DNA from: Albifimbria verrucaria
Taxonomy: Eukaryota > Ascomycota > Sordariomycetes > Hypocreales > Stachybotryaceae
Direction: 5' to 3'
DNA length: 64,000 bases
Assembly: GCA_020081605.1 (NCBI GenBank)
Contig: JAHREC010000009.1
Span: 3,224,001-3,288,000, forward strand
Shown here: piece by piece, positions 1 to 11,752 of the stretch
Layout: every line of letters begins with the position of its first letter
Numbering within the stretch: the first letter of the stretch is position 1
The notes under the pieces: model-generated
The model's input: only the letters and a program-made list of their open reading frames with translations
Told to the model about the DNA's origin: nothing
The model's database searches: none
Translations under genes and position numbers: made by a program

Positions 1-322
1 CTGCAGCGTGCCATATCAGATCAAGCAAAGCTCTTGACAGAGCAGACACTACAATAGGGTGTTATTAAATCTATGGAAGAGGTAGGGAATTAATTATTTG
101 CCGGTAGAATCGTTAGAAGGCCGATCAAGATAAAACGATGAACAAGAGGTTCACAACTAGCATGGCGGTCATTCTCGCTTCTAATATACGCCTTCGCCCT
201 CCTAATACCACTAGTAAGATGGGCCAGCTTGTCTTGAACAAGTCATAAGAATATCCGTCCGCCCTCGTTTTTCAGCCAAGCGATTTTACAGAGCAAAGGC
301 TTCGAGTCACAGGTAGAGGTAA

Positions 323-931
323 TTACGCTCTGGTCACCGCATGCTCGACTTTGCTCTTTACTAGTTCGCTGTCCAGCTCTGCGATATCCTTCTCGAGCGC
401 TTGCGCCAGCTCCTGACCCAAGCCGCTCTCATCTTTCAAAAGGTCAGCCATTTCCATGCTTGCGACATTTTGGCTAGCTTGTTGCACGACAGATTTGCGA
501 ACAATCGTGTGTGGTGTACCGCTCCAAGCGCCCAGGATCAGATGTTAATCACCGCTGCAGCCGACCATGGTAGGGCTGGGGTGCGCGCGAACGCGGTCAT
601 TTCCATGCCATTGTAGCTCACTTCCACGCGCAGCAGAGAAAATACAAAGGGCAGGGTCTCCTCGAAGTCGAGGTTCTTGAATGATAGATGCGTATGCTTA
701 AGATGGATGGGATCTGAATCATCAGCAGCCAAGGCGAGAAGGTCAGCCCGAAGCATCTGTATCGTGTAGTACGCTGTTGCCAGTTTCTGAAGATTTGGTG
801 ACTTCATAGGAGTACAGCTCCGGTGCGGCTGTTTTCTTTCCTTGCTCCTTAAGTTTCTCCGATGGCGTTGCGGATGGCATCGAGCAGGGGAGACAGGGCC
901 TGTTAGAATCGCTAGGTGGAGACAGCATCAA
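323..931 (-). CDS. Hypothetical protein (frameshifted)
   Basis: Not recognised. A reading frame on the minus strand can be followed in pieces. The middle piece (538-807) is a clean 89-residue stretch containing LATAYYTIQMLRADLLAL. The last piece, about 430-323, is an acidic helical tail (QELAQALEKDIAELDSEL) ending in TAA. The pieces lie in different frames, so at least two frameshifts are needed, which fits the deletion pattern seen across the window. The start is not defined; 931 is simply the upper limit of open sequence. No signal peptide, membrane segment or motif is visible. It could be a real conserved fungal protein or a decayed one. Confidence 0.35.
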
Positions 932-1417
932 TAGCCGGGCCCGGCCACATCGTCCAAAGGGACAGAGGCCTCGGAAGCCTCGTATAGGTCCAAAGCTAAG
1001 GTAGGGTTATCTGATGTGCAATATATCCCTTTATAAAAAGCCTAAATGCTAGGACTTTTATCACCAGCCAATTTCCTAGCTAGCTAATGTTACTAGTTTT
1101 TCCAGATTTTAATCGGATCAGATTTATATCCGGTACCTCAATGTGGCCCTCGCACATTCAAAGATATATTACTTTGGATGAATAATCGAGGTATAAGTTC
1201 CTAATCAAGAAAATCTTTTACATTTATGTGACCACATTTACTGTTTTTGCCTGTTATTTCCATTAATAATATGTACATAACTAAAAGTGCCTAATACTTT
1301 TGGTTCCCGATGACATGCAAGTTTAGACAGCATGGGGCAGCTCGTAACAGGCTCCCATCACGTTCCGAATGTAGTCGTAAAGTACTTGAAGAAATCAGAG
1401 ACCATCACCCAGCCCCA
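932..1417. other. Gene-free spacer
   Basis: No supported reading frame. The stretch from about 1010 to 1300 is AT-rich and holds only short stops-rich sequence downstream of the pectate lyase. Confidence 0.5.
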
Positions 1418-2547
1418 TTACAAGCATTGCGAGTACCACTCATTCTGGGCCTTACAACTACCCTGGGAGCAGCACTTCGGACCGGTCCAGTCGTTGCCAC
1501 CACATTGGCCCCAGATAGCAGCACACGTAGCCGCAGGCGGATTAGAAGTTGTGGTTGACGTAGGCGGGTTGCTGTCCGGAGACTCTCGCGGCCCTGCGCA
1601 CCTCTTGACCAGGTCGGGCACTCCCTGGGCAGAATCTAGGGTGAACTTATATGGTGGAGAGATAGGGTTAGCAGTAGCCCACTCCTGCCCCGCGACATGT
1701 CTGCTTCCAAGCTTCCCAGTGTGTCGGTTGCCGGATGTTTTGTCGTAGACATTGCCCTCAGCGGCAGCATACGCGTATACATCGTACATGAACTCGTGCG
1801 GGCTTTTGACATCCTTGAAATAGTTGTTTTGGACGAGGATCGAACCGTAGGACCCGAAGCCGATGCAGTACCCGTTTCCTGGCGAGTTGAAGAAGTTATT
1901 GTAGATATGGCCCTCGCCGTACATAACGCGTGGCATGCGCTGGTCGACGTTTTGCGCCCACCAGTTATGGTGATATGTCACGCGCAGCTTGCCTTCGTCT
2001 TCAGGGTGGTCGCCTCCCCGAACCGACAAGGCTGGCTAGTCGGTGATCCATAGAGGCACTGCTATACCAGAACTTGCACCAAGATACGGTCTGGTAGTCG
2101 GATTCCTTGGTAATATCGAGAAGGCCGTCACTGGCGTCCCAAATATTGAGATGATCGTACCAAATGTGATGCGACTGTCTGCTTGCAATTGTATCGACAG
2201 CACTTCCGCCCCGGATGTTCAAGTTCTTTATAATAATATTACTGACACCGGACATCGAAAAACCTCCAATAATGGTGGCGCTTGCGTCCTGACCTCGAAT
2301 AGTCTTATCACTTGTCACATCAACGACGCCATTAGTATTAATGGTACCCTTGACGATAATGACGCGAGAACCAAGAGCGCTGGCGGCGGTCTTCAGATCA
2401 TTCGCGTTGGTGACAATGACCGGGAACTATTCCCACCACCAACTGTGCCGCCTGCGGTGCTAGCGAAGCCATTAACTCCAGGATCAGGGCAGTTTTGAGC
2501 AATCCCAAAGCCCAAGAGAGAGCCAAAAAGAGGCTTCCAAGCTTCAT
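1418..2547 (-). CDS. Secreted pectate lyase (PL1) with C-terminal CBM1
   Basis: Cleaves polygalacturonate by beta-elimination outside the cell. In order: signal peptide ([15 protein letters not shown]), a PL1 beta-helix domain with the [16 protein letters not shown] and MDHRLASL segments and the RMPRV arginine motif, then a Ser/Thr/Pro linker and a family 1 cellulose-binding module (WGQCGG, CSQGSC, YSQCL). The coding frame changes three times: near 2505, near 2423 and in a four-base homopolymer at 2016-2019. Each is repaired by one extra base, so the unbroken protein would be about 370 residues. No intron is needed. The ATG at 2547 is chosen because it begins the signal peptide. Family assignment is firm; whether the breaks are real or assembly errors is open, and the latter is favoured. 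Confidence 0.88.
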
Positions 2548-2601
2548 ATTTCTTTTTAGCCTCGAGCTCGTCAAAGATTGGATACGCAGGTAGGTTTTCA
2601 C

Positions 2602-4477
2602 AAACAGAGGGGACTATTGAGTAGTCCTCTCCGTAAGTAAGGATTCCTGGGCATTCATTTTATTGACTATGTAAACGGGCAATCGATTCGAGATGGCGCG
2701 AATGACGAGGGTGCCCCAGCCAAATTGATAGAAATTCCACAAATCCCGGTTCGCTATTCGTTGCGCCCTTTCACTTCGTTCCATATTAGGCAATTGTTAA
2801 ATTCTGTTCGGCACGACTTGCATTTTCATTCCTATCCAGTATCCAGATCGTAGTAAAACACACTGAAGTAGAGAGATGCGTTATCTTGCAGATGTGTATA
2901 ATCAAGTGCTGTTGATTTATACTGCATTTTACCCCGTCACTAGCAATAAATCTTTGTTCAGTATCTTGGTTACACACCCTTTTCGAAGAATGCCTCGGAC
3001 TTCAATTTCCTCCTACCTAAACGAGTCTACTCATGCGTCCCATACTAGCCACGTATTTTCTCACACTCGTGATTTTCTTCGCCGGTAGTCATTACGAACT
3101 ATAACATGAGGATTAATCTTTCAGCCAAGCTTTGCCAGCACGAAAAGAAACCGTTGTTGAAAAATAATAAACCTAAACGTGCTAACCTTCCCTTCAGTGT
3201 TCGAGACACCTGACTCGACTATCGCTAACCGGCTATCTACTAACAAGTACAAGGAGTACATTGCAAAACCTGCTAATCACATTCGTTATCTCCTTAAGTA
3301 TCATACGCAACTTGGTTATGCCGCTTTATTGATTGGTGCCATTTCTTAGGCACATGGAACCAACCAGTAGATAAGAGAAGCCGCAATGATTTTAAATACA
3401 ACAAAGACAAACACGATCCTAATTAAGCCCCATCTATTAATAACCTCTATTCCGATCCCTCGAAGAAATAGATCTGTTTTAAAAACTGGACAGTACAGAC
3501 AATCTTCCATGCTGCTTGGGCTGACAACAGAACTATTGGCGTTGGCTGCGTAATTGACCAGGTATTCCCGCAGCTGCCGGAGCCGGGGGCCGGATTAAAT
3601 CGAAGGAACTCGGTAGACTAATATGATAGCTAAGTATTTAATATACCGTCAAGGACAAGGTTATACATGATATATATTAGTGACGAGATACGGTATATGA
3701 ATACCCAGGAATTGGGGAGTTGATCTGGAAAACAAGGATACCACAGAAGACGAGAGGTAACCAGAAGCAAATTGTTGCCGGTTATATAGCTGTGTCTGGT
3801 AGGTCAATACCAACAGCTATAGTATAAGAGATGGTACTAATCCATTTAAAATCTTTGCCTTATTCTATCTTTACTAATTATATACCTCTACATTAATCTT
3901 TCAAGGTAAAGCTTTAATAATCCAGTGAAGAGTTTTTAGTTTAGTTCTCCAGCAGCTTAAAGTTTGTCTTCGCTCTCTAAGTATCGACCAATTCTCCATT
4001 CTATGCAACCATTAAATAAACCCTATGCAATCTTTCCAAGGTCTGGGCTTGTTTATATCTAGACTTCCCGTTGACTATACTTAACAAAATTAATAGCATT
4101 TACTCTTTTTGTTTTTTTCCCGTTAACTATTTCAGGGAACCTAAGTGGCTATAGATGATTTATCAGTTACTATTCTTTCTCATATATAGTATTACATAGT
4201 AGAATATAATAATAATATAATATATCACTAATAATTAAGGTAACATGAAGTGATATAGAGGACCGGCCTGAAAATAAGACACGCGCGAAACACGACTTAT
4301 TACCACAGAATCAGCTTTACCTGCTATTCAAGGAGGTTACCATGTGTATACCACGTAGAACTAGAAATAGGCCATTCGAGAAAGATCATAACCAAAGCCT
4401 AGTTTTAATCGGAATTCCATAAACGCCTCGATATGTGACATGGGAATGAACTAAAGATGGAGTGACCTAGGCAGCTT
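2602..4477. other. Long gene-free region
   Basis: About 1.9 kb without a credible reading frame on either strand. Base composition drifts to AT-rich between about 3600 and 4250, which may be an old mutated repeat. No element ends or repeats could be recognised. Confidence 0.5.
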
Positions 4478-5449
4478 CTAAAAACCATCATTCCTCAAAA
4501 ATTGCTCCCTCCCTGTGTAGTTCTCCAGAATGGATTGTATACACGAGACTGTGCGAAACTCGAAAAGCTCTGCTGTGTAGTCGAGGGCAACGTACTCCAA
4601 GTCTACAGCCATGATGTGCTTTCGACATGGCGAAAGGATAAAGTTGGACAGGTTCGGCTCCTCTTGAACGGCGCCGAGTCGCACAGTCTCCTCGTAGCAC
4701 TTCTCAAGCAGCTCTTTTGCTTCGTGCAAGGTGAGAGTTGCGCCGTCCGGCTCTGCTAGCGTGGGTCCGTGCAGGCGCTCGAGGATCAAAGTATTTCTAT
4801 CTCTATACTTTGTTATTCCGTAACACGTAGGAACCACGAGACCCTGGATCGGCTTCAGTCGCTTGTACGCTTTGTACTCGCTTTCAAAAAGGTTCTCGAA
4901 TTCAACCTCATCTCCGTGCTCTACGTCGGTGGCCTTTTTCTGACACTTGAGCACAATTTCTGATGGAAGAAACCATTCTGGTAAAAGTCGTTGCACCCAT
5001 AGTTGTACACACTGAGGGAGCAGACTCAGGAACCGCATTGCTAGTCTTACGGGCAACGACGGCTGGCTAAGCGTCAGGGCGTATGTGTTTGGATGGTCAA
5101 AGCTGAAGGGCCGGCCTGTGGCTCGGATCAGGCGAGTACGAAACCAGAAGTTCTACGAAGACTGAGTGAGTTGGCCGGCTACGGAATGGAGCATGTGCTG
5201 CGGTACCAGTGTTTGGGAAGGGGTTTGGTTTTGCGATGGCTGCTGCGCGACAATTTTGTAACGCTCCGGTTCTCCTGGAATGGGCTGGGGCTCCATCCGC
5301 GCAAGCATGGCCATTTTTCGGGATGCGAGAGAGGAGCCATGGCGCAACTGACGGTTCTGCTGTGAAGGGTTGAGGATGTCCAGTTGCGATGTGTCTATCA
5401 TTGCAAGGGCGGGCTGTAGTAGGGAATGGCTCACGTGACCGCGTGTCAC
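4478..5449 (-). CDS. Atypical protein-kinase/APH-like protein, interrupted by in-frame stop
   Basis: Resembles the fungal protein-kinase-like (aminoglycoside-phosphotransferase fold) families. Visible are an N-lobe-like part (EFENLFESEYKAYKRL), a hinge (NTLILERLHGPTLAEP), a catalytic-loop-like segment (QEEPNLSNFIL) and a metal-loop-like segment (MAVDLEYVALD). The usual catalytic Asp of H-x-D-x4-N is Glu here, so activity is doubtful. The reading frame continues upstream of 5056 in the same phase to about 5449 and contains MEPQPIPGEPERYK, but an in-frame TAG at 5153-5155 interrupts it. No convincing intron removes the TAG. Either the gene is a pseudogene by a C-to-T change (CAG to TAG), or the real start is downstream and the protein is short. 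No partner gene lies nearby. Confidence 0.5.
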
Positions 5450-6311
5450 GCGCGAATGTCCCCAGGTCTTCTGCTGGGACGGAAGATATCTTGTCTTTCT
5501 TCAGTTTCGGGCGTCCTTCCTACTGAGATTCAAGACTTGGATTGCGTCGTTGATGTATGGTTGGTTTCCCGACGTGACGCAGCCTGCACCCTCCGGCAAG
5601 CATTGTATCGACTCTTGGTACAAGGATTAAGGAGGTGCCAAAGCAGCACATCGCCAGGGTTCCCATCATCAGCTCAAGCACAACCCCGCATCAGGCATGA
5701 ATTTTTCAACGGCAGAGTTCACGGCTTTATACGATTAATAGATTCGGCGAATGGCAAGATTGGATGGAAGCGGGAAGACTCTGAAACGGTAACATGGGAA
5801 ACAGAAGTATTTTGGTGCAGCGTTCCGATGCGAAGTTTGCCTCGGCCTGCAAATAATCTACTGACCCAAACCTTCGCCACAGTTTTCCGTGCCTGATGCG
5901 AGCGTGAAACGTGAACAAACTCGTCCGACATTCAATAATGGCCTTCATGCATCCGACGTGTTAAACCGGCGCAAAAATGCACACGCGGTTTGAATGACTA
6001 AGACAAGCTGCGTTGGACACTTTCAAATAGTCATGGTCATGTTAAATATGCTTTACGCTAATTAACCCATATCAATATCAACAAAAGAAGGGAAAAGTTA
6101 GATAATTCAATCAAGGATCATCTGTTGATCAAAAACAGGTTGAACAGTTACTGCCTTTTCGAAATTCTTATTAGTGGATAACCTAGCCCGGATCCGATTG
6201 ATAAAGTTTCGATGCGAAGCCCTGAATCCATGTCTTGAAAAAGTTTGACTGTTCTTACTTTGAATCATTTCCCCAGGACCTCCTGAGCATCTCGCTTGCC
6301 ATTTCGCGGCT
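5450..6311. other. Gene-free spacer
   Basis: Open frames exist on both strands but none has recognisable protein features, and they overlap one another as shadows do. No RNA gene or repeat was seen. Confidence 0.45.
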
Positions 6312-7642
6312 ATGTTGGACACCAAGGAATCGCTTATTCGGGTGCTCGAAGCCGACCGTGAAGCTCAAGTCAGCCTTCTTCAAGCACTTGTACAATCACC
6401 TTCGCCAAACCCTCCAGGCAATACATGCCAGGCAGCTACAGTCATCTCAACTTATTTATCGCGCAAAAATATCCCCTACGAGATCATCAGCCCAAATCAT
6501 CAACAACCAAATATCGTCAGTGACTTTAATGGCGGCAAAGGCTCGGGTCCGAGAGTTGTGCTTAATGGCCATCTCGATGTTTTTCCTATTGGCACTGGCG
6601 AAGGGTGGACTCGCGACCCTTGGTCGGGAGATATTGTTGGCGATAGGTTGTATGGACGAGGTGTTGTTGACATGAAGTCTGGTACTGCTTCTTTGGTCAC
6701 CGCTTATGCCTTTCTATACGAACGACGTCGTTTTTTATGAGGCAGCGTTGCACTCTGTATCGTGTCAGATGAGGAGACTGGTGGAAGATGGGGCACAGCC
6801 TACCTCGTCAAGACAGACAGAAATCGATGGGGAGGTGATCTAATGCTTAGTGCCGAGCCCGGGGTTGTGGAACCGTCAGGTTTGCTGAAAAGGGCACTTT
6901 GAGACTGGTAGGAACCCTAAAAACTCAAGGTGCTCATAGAGCCTATCTCAACCTAAGCAAGGGTGCTATCAGGACGGCTATGATCTACCTTGACAATATT
7001 ATTAAAACCGTCGAATCAATAACCGTCGATCTGCCAGACGAAATGGCCAAACACCTTAGCAAGCCAGAGGTCAAACATGCCATTAATCAAACTATGGGAG
7101 CGGGTACTGCAGATATAATTGCTCGTCCTACAGTCAATATTGGTACCATTAAGGGTGGCTATAAGGTCAATATGATACCGGATACGTGCGTTTTCGAACT
7201 GGATATTCGTCTGCCTGTAGGATTACTCGCGCAACAAGTTCTCGACCGTATCCATAGCGTCAACCCACCGCCAGGAACTACTAGTGTTCAATTGGAAGTA
7301 CAGTCAGGAGCAAGTAATCCTTACAGTTTCTCGTCGATCAAACACCCAATAGTAGATCTTCTTATCAAAAATGCTAAGGAATTTGCACCGGATGCCGATG
7401 TTCCAGTGCTAATACCATCCATGGGTGCCACAGATTGCAAGCATTATCGATACGCTGGGCTTCCCGCATATGTTTATGGCTGTAGCCCAAAGCCAAGTAA
7501 GTGACAATAATAGCCTTATATATGATACGTAACCTCCTAATTATGTTGAACAGTGGCAGGGACAAACGAGTTGGCTTCAATAGAAGAGTTCCTTCATGTT
7601 ACCAAGGTACACGCAGGTGCGGTTTGGGACTTTTTATATTAA
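6312..7642 (+). CDS. M20-family metallopeptidase / deacylase, with nonsense codon and frameshift
   Basis: Zinc-dependent ArgE/DapE/ACY1/CPG2-type hydrolase of amide bonds in amino-acid derivatives or small peptides. Metal-site motifs appear in order: LNGHLDVFPIG (His, Asp), GRGVVDMKSG (bridging Asp), VSDEETGG (catalytic and ligand Glu) and LSAEPG. A dimerisation domain follows (TLKTQGAHRAYLNLSKGAIR). A GTAAGT intron of about 55 nt starts near 7496 and ends just before 7553. It joins the frame to MAGTNELASIEEFL and a TAA at 7640-7642. Two defects are visible. A TGA replaces a codon at 6738-6740 and looks like a C-to-T change. A frameshift in a G4 run at 6861-6864 is repaired by one G. The usual last His ligand was not clearly seen. 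It is convergent with the LYS9-like fragment. Confidence 0.75.
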
Positions 7643-7680
7643 TGGTTTCATATGATTTTAGGCAATGGAAACTAAGGTAG

Positions 7681-8555
7681 TTAAGCACCCTTAATAACCT
7701 TTTCTACTAGAATAATACCTTCGGCTTCAACCTTAGCTCGATGAGGATCACAAATCTCCTTTGTATACGGTGCTAAGATACCGGGCTGATTCAGAGGAGT
7801 GAATCCATCAAGAAGCATCTGCGTAGCGATGCCGCAGGTGATGCCGACAGCTTTCGACATAGCAGAGTAGCTCTCTGGGTCACCAAAGAGCTCAAGGGTA
7901 GATGTGATGGTTTCCTATCATGCAGTGTCAGCTTTTGTTGAAGGGAGGTTGGCTAAAGATCACCATGAAGCTTACCTGGGAGCCATCCTTCCATTCCACT
8001 ACAAACTTGTGCTGCAACATTACCAGATCACGCTCACCAGGCTGAAAGCTACAGAGCCTTTCGAGCTGTGCAGACAATGTATCGAGAAGACTCTGACGTA
8101 TAGACCCTGCTGTGTTGGAGAATAAACCTATCCATTGAAGGCCTGCGATGACTTCAGCGCGCTCAGTAGGCGATGTGAAAGTGCAAAGTTCGTCAATCTT
8201 CTTAATGAGATGTGGCTCTGCTGGCGAGTCTGCTCCAGTAATTCTCTGTTGCAGCTCAGCCCATGCGAGGCCGTCTTGCAGCCAAGTCTTCTCTGAAGAG
8301 TCGAGCCATCCAAGATCGGCCAGGGCTTTAACCAGGGCTGGATTGCCTTCGTATCGCGAGAGTCACGAATGACTGTATGGGCTTCTGGGATCTTGCAGAA
8401 GTCTCGGAATGGTGTTGAATCCCTGTTTGGGTATGCGACAAACGAGTACCCGTCAAGAACATGATAGGGGATGGCCTTGGCCATAAGCTCACAATTTGGA
8501 ATATGCACGCGCTCCCTTTGTAGTAGTAGGTGGCGGAGTTATATTGAGATAGCAA
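7681..8555 (-). pseudogene. LYS9: 5'-truncated saccharopine reductase (LYS9-like)
   Basis: LYS9 makes saccharopine in the alpha-aminoadipate route to lysine. This locus keeps only the C-terminal two thirds of that enzyme. Recognisable blocks are LSQYNSATYYYK, YHVLDGYSFVAYPNRDSTPF, RYEGNPALVKALADLGWLDS, GERDLVMLQHKFVVEW and, after an intron beginning GTAAGC near 7979, TITSTLELFGDPESYSAM and GILAPYTKEICDPHR. It ends at TAA 7681-7683. Two single-base losses (near 8511 and 8365) break the frame and may be assembly errors. The 5' truncation is different: the first part, with the nucleotide-binding region, is absent, and homology stops at 8555, directly against an extreme AT-rich island. A full-length copy must exist elsewhere if lysine synthesis is intact. 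Recognition is strong. Confidence 0.8.
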
Positions 8556-8559
8556 AGCT

Positions 8560-9051
8560 CCACGCGGAGACTATGAAGACTAACATATTATATTTGTTAG
8601 TACTCTAGGTTTTCATGCATGGTAGTGATAATAATAGATTATTAATATTTTTATTACTTATTTTATAAGAATCCTTTTATAGTATAAGAGCTTTTTTAAA
8701 AAGTATTTAAGATATATTTAATATAAATTTAATTTTTCGAATTTTTAAAATTTTATAATTAATTATAAGTATATAAAAATATTTAGTTTATGAATTTTTA
8801 ATTTATTTAAACACATGATAATATTATTTCTTAAGAATAATATATTATAACTTATTAAAAATTATAATATAATATAAAATCTATTATATTAAATATTCTT
8901 TCTTATATTATAAATAAAAAATATCTTTATTATTTATAATTAATTAAGTAAAATAAAATAAAATAAATAAAAAAGTTTTATCTTATAAAGATTCATCCAT
9001 CTTCGTTAAGAAATATATTTTACTCTTATATATAAAATTTATATATACACG
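8560..9051. repeat. AT-rich island (RIP-like)
   Basis: Almost pure A+T over roughly 490 bases with no reading frame. It abuts the broken end of the LYS9-like fragment and the 3' end of the AAA+ gene. Such islands in Pezizomycotina usually derive from transposons mutated by RIP, but no element can be recognised here. Confidence 0.65.
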
Positions 9052-11752
9052 TTAATCAGAATCATCATGCAGGCCCTCATTTAATATACGCTTCTTCTGG
9101 GTTAAATCCTTCAGACCATTAAGAAACTCCTCAGTAATATCATACACCTCGTCGATATGCGAGAAATTTAGCTTCTTCTTCTTCCATTTGGCTAACAGAT
9201 TTGCCGAAGTAACAATATTACGGATCTGACGGCCATTGATTCGCGATCGTTTCAATATCTTCTCAATCTTTGCGTCCATCTCTTCCCGACGCTCCACATT
9301 ATCCTCACCTACAACCTCGTCGAGAATGTTTTGGAAAATGTGAAGTTTGTCTTTAGGCCCGAGATCGCGAAAGCGGATAGCGAGGTGGATTCGGCTTTCT
9401 ACCGCTACGTCAAGCGATGTAATTCGGTTAGTTGTCATGATGATGATGCCTTCATAATACTCAAGCACTCGGAGAAGTACGGCCACTAAGGCGTTTCGCT
9501 GTAAATCTCTGGTTCCTCTGCGCTCTTCGAGGAAAATGTCGGCCTCATCCCTATCGACATCATGAGCTTGATGTTTATATTTGGAGGAAAAGCATTGACT
9601 TGCATTAAGAGAATGGCCTGCCATCTACTTGCATCTTCAAAGATATTAGTAAGATTTCTCTCCGCGTCGTCTGGTTCCAGGCCGATTTCAGCAGTTGAGA
9701 TTAGCATCAAAGGCTTGTGTGTTGCAAGCGCCACCGTTTCTGCTGTCAGGGTTTTTCCAACACCAGGTGGCCCGTGGAGAAGTATGACCAGTCCTTTTCC
9801 CTTTCCTTCAACAATGTCGCCTTTCTGCGGATTGTCCGAGTTATTCTGATGGGCTTCAACGAGTGCCTGGAATAGTCTTTTCAATATGGGGACCCGTTTG
9901 AAGTCATTACTGGATGCTGAATACTTACTCTGATTAGCTTCTTGTGATCGGGGTTTATTCTTAGCTTTGAGATAAAGGAATCCTCTAGTTCCTCCGCTTT
10001 AAGCGCCGCGAAGGGCTGCACATTGTTCACATTGAACTGCCCCCATCGACCGAGCTTTAGGCTATAGCCTAGAACCCTTGGTGGACAGAGAACTAGTACT
10101 TCATCTGACTGCTTGAACCTGTCGTATTGCTCGTCCTTCGAATTGAAAATGTTTAGACCCAGAGACCATTTCTGCGTTGAACTTTTTGCGCAGGAGCTGC
10201 AGGGACATTCTCCGATGCTGGGATCCACGATTTGATAGAGACCGAGTGGCAGAGACCCACTGTCGGGGCATCTGTGTGAGCGCAAGAATGCAGAGTTATC
10301 CACAATGATTTCGGATGACCTTAACTGGCCACTTTTAGTGAATGAGCGTTTCGAAGAGCGTTCCGAATCATCAGAGTCATAGTCCATGTCGTCTCTACTA
10401 TAATGAAATAAGACGCTTCCTTCGTATCGATGATGTAGTGCTTTGGAAGCACATAGGTCGGCGAACCGTTGACCTCGTGCAAGTAACTCAGCATATATAT
10501 TCGTACTCTCCGCATTTCCTTGGTGTCGGTAACCCGAGATTGGGAAGCATGCAAGGTTGGTAATGGACATTCGTCCTTCAAACCTGGGAATCATAAGACG
10601 GTAACTTGCTCTGACGAAATCGACCCCATCCCAGTCAAAACCTGTAACAACAAGTACAAAGGACTCTTGACCTGGACGTTGAATCATGTTTAATACATAC
10701 TGAACCTCGAAAGCCTGAAACTCATCAAAAACTGGCTTCGCCAAGACTTGAGCCCCAGGAGGAAATATTGTCCAAAGGTATTCGAATGAAATCGTACCGC
10801 CAGCTTGGTTGGATGCGTAGCTCTTGAAGTAGGAATCAAGAGCTTCCGACCTTCAATCAAGCCCATGATCTCTGTAAGATACCTTCGTGCCAATACCAGT
10901 TGGTCTTTGTCCGTGTCTTTTATTTCACATGCCAGTTTCAGTTCGTCCCATTGCCATACGAAGTTGCGAAACGGGGAACGGAAGTTGACAGACTCCACGT
11001 TAAACTGGCTGTTTGCATAGTGTCTCAAGTTCTCGCGAAGCAACTCCTTGAGGCCGTCATGGGAGACATCAAGCTCCTCGAACTGAAGCTTTCTGTCTAT
11101 TTCTGACTCCATATACCGGCGAAAGATGACAGGATGCCGCACTTGGGATTTTCCAGAATCCTCAAAGACTCTGCCAGTATCAAAGTCACGACGCTGGGAC
11201 GTTACATGATCGAATTTGCTGACAACGACATGGACCAAGGAGGCTGAACTAGTTCCAGGGGTTCCAACATCAGAAGTGATGCGGTCCACATCCTGGCAGA
11301 ACATAAATATTTCATCAGCAAAAAGCGTTATGTGAGAATACATATGACTGTCACGTACTAGCTCGTTTTCTGTTGAAGGTTGCTCTGTATCGTTTAAAGG
11401 AATAGAATCCTGTCATGAAGACTTGTTAGCTTATGTCCAAGTGGATCCCAAGGGCCCCAAAAGGAAATAATGCAGAAGCTCTAGCTGTATAAGTGGTCTC
11501 ATTATGGGAGGTAAATGGGGAAATGAAAGGTTCATGTAGAACTTGCATCATTAACATGGACGCCTACCGCGATAGGTTCTTCTAGGCGTGCTTCCAATTG
11601 AGCAACCCGTTTTTCAAGAAGCTGGATATATCGCCTCTCCAGAGTCGCCGCTGATTCGAGATGCCCCTATACCATCATGTTAAGTCATTCCACACGTAGC
11701 GGGCATGAGCTCAAGGGAATGAACGCACATCGGCCTTCGTATCATTACCCAT
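9052..11752 (-). CDS. Large AAA+ ATPase of the fungal ATAD-like family
   Basis: Nucleotide-dependent remodelling ATPase of a large fungal family; its client is unknown. The start at 11752 opens a short exon (MGNDTKAD). After an intron there is a coiled-coil-like segment (RRYIQLLEKRVAQLEARLEE). A second intron, 11410-11567, leads to the long central domain (SEALDSYFKSYA, YLWTIFPPGAQVLAKPVFDEF, VVTGFDWDGVDF). Next come Walker A (GPPGVGKTLTAE), Walker B (ILLMDEADIFLEER), the IIMTTNRI sensor region and a lysine-rich tail. Intron 9867-9928 precedes the ATPase core. Walker B itself is split by a 53-nt intron, 9551-9603, with a GC-AG border (donor GCAAGT). One single-base loss near 10858 interrupts the central domain. 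With that repaired all exons join in phase, so the gene looks functional. Confidence 0.87.

Noticed and set aside
1332..2498. Plus-strand frames of up to 150 codons opposite the pectate lyase
   Set aside because: They are antisense shadows of a strongly recognisable gene and contain no protein features.
5426..5896. 156-codon plus-strand frame
   Set aside because: No recognisable content; overlaps several other open frames in a non-coding spacer.
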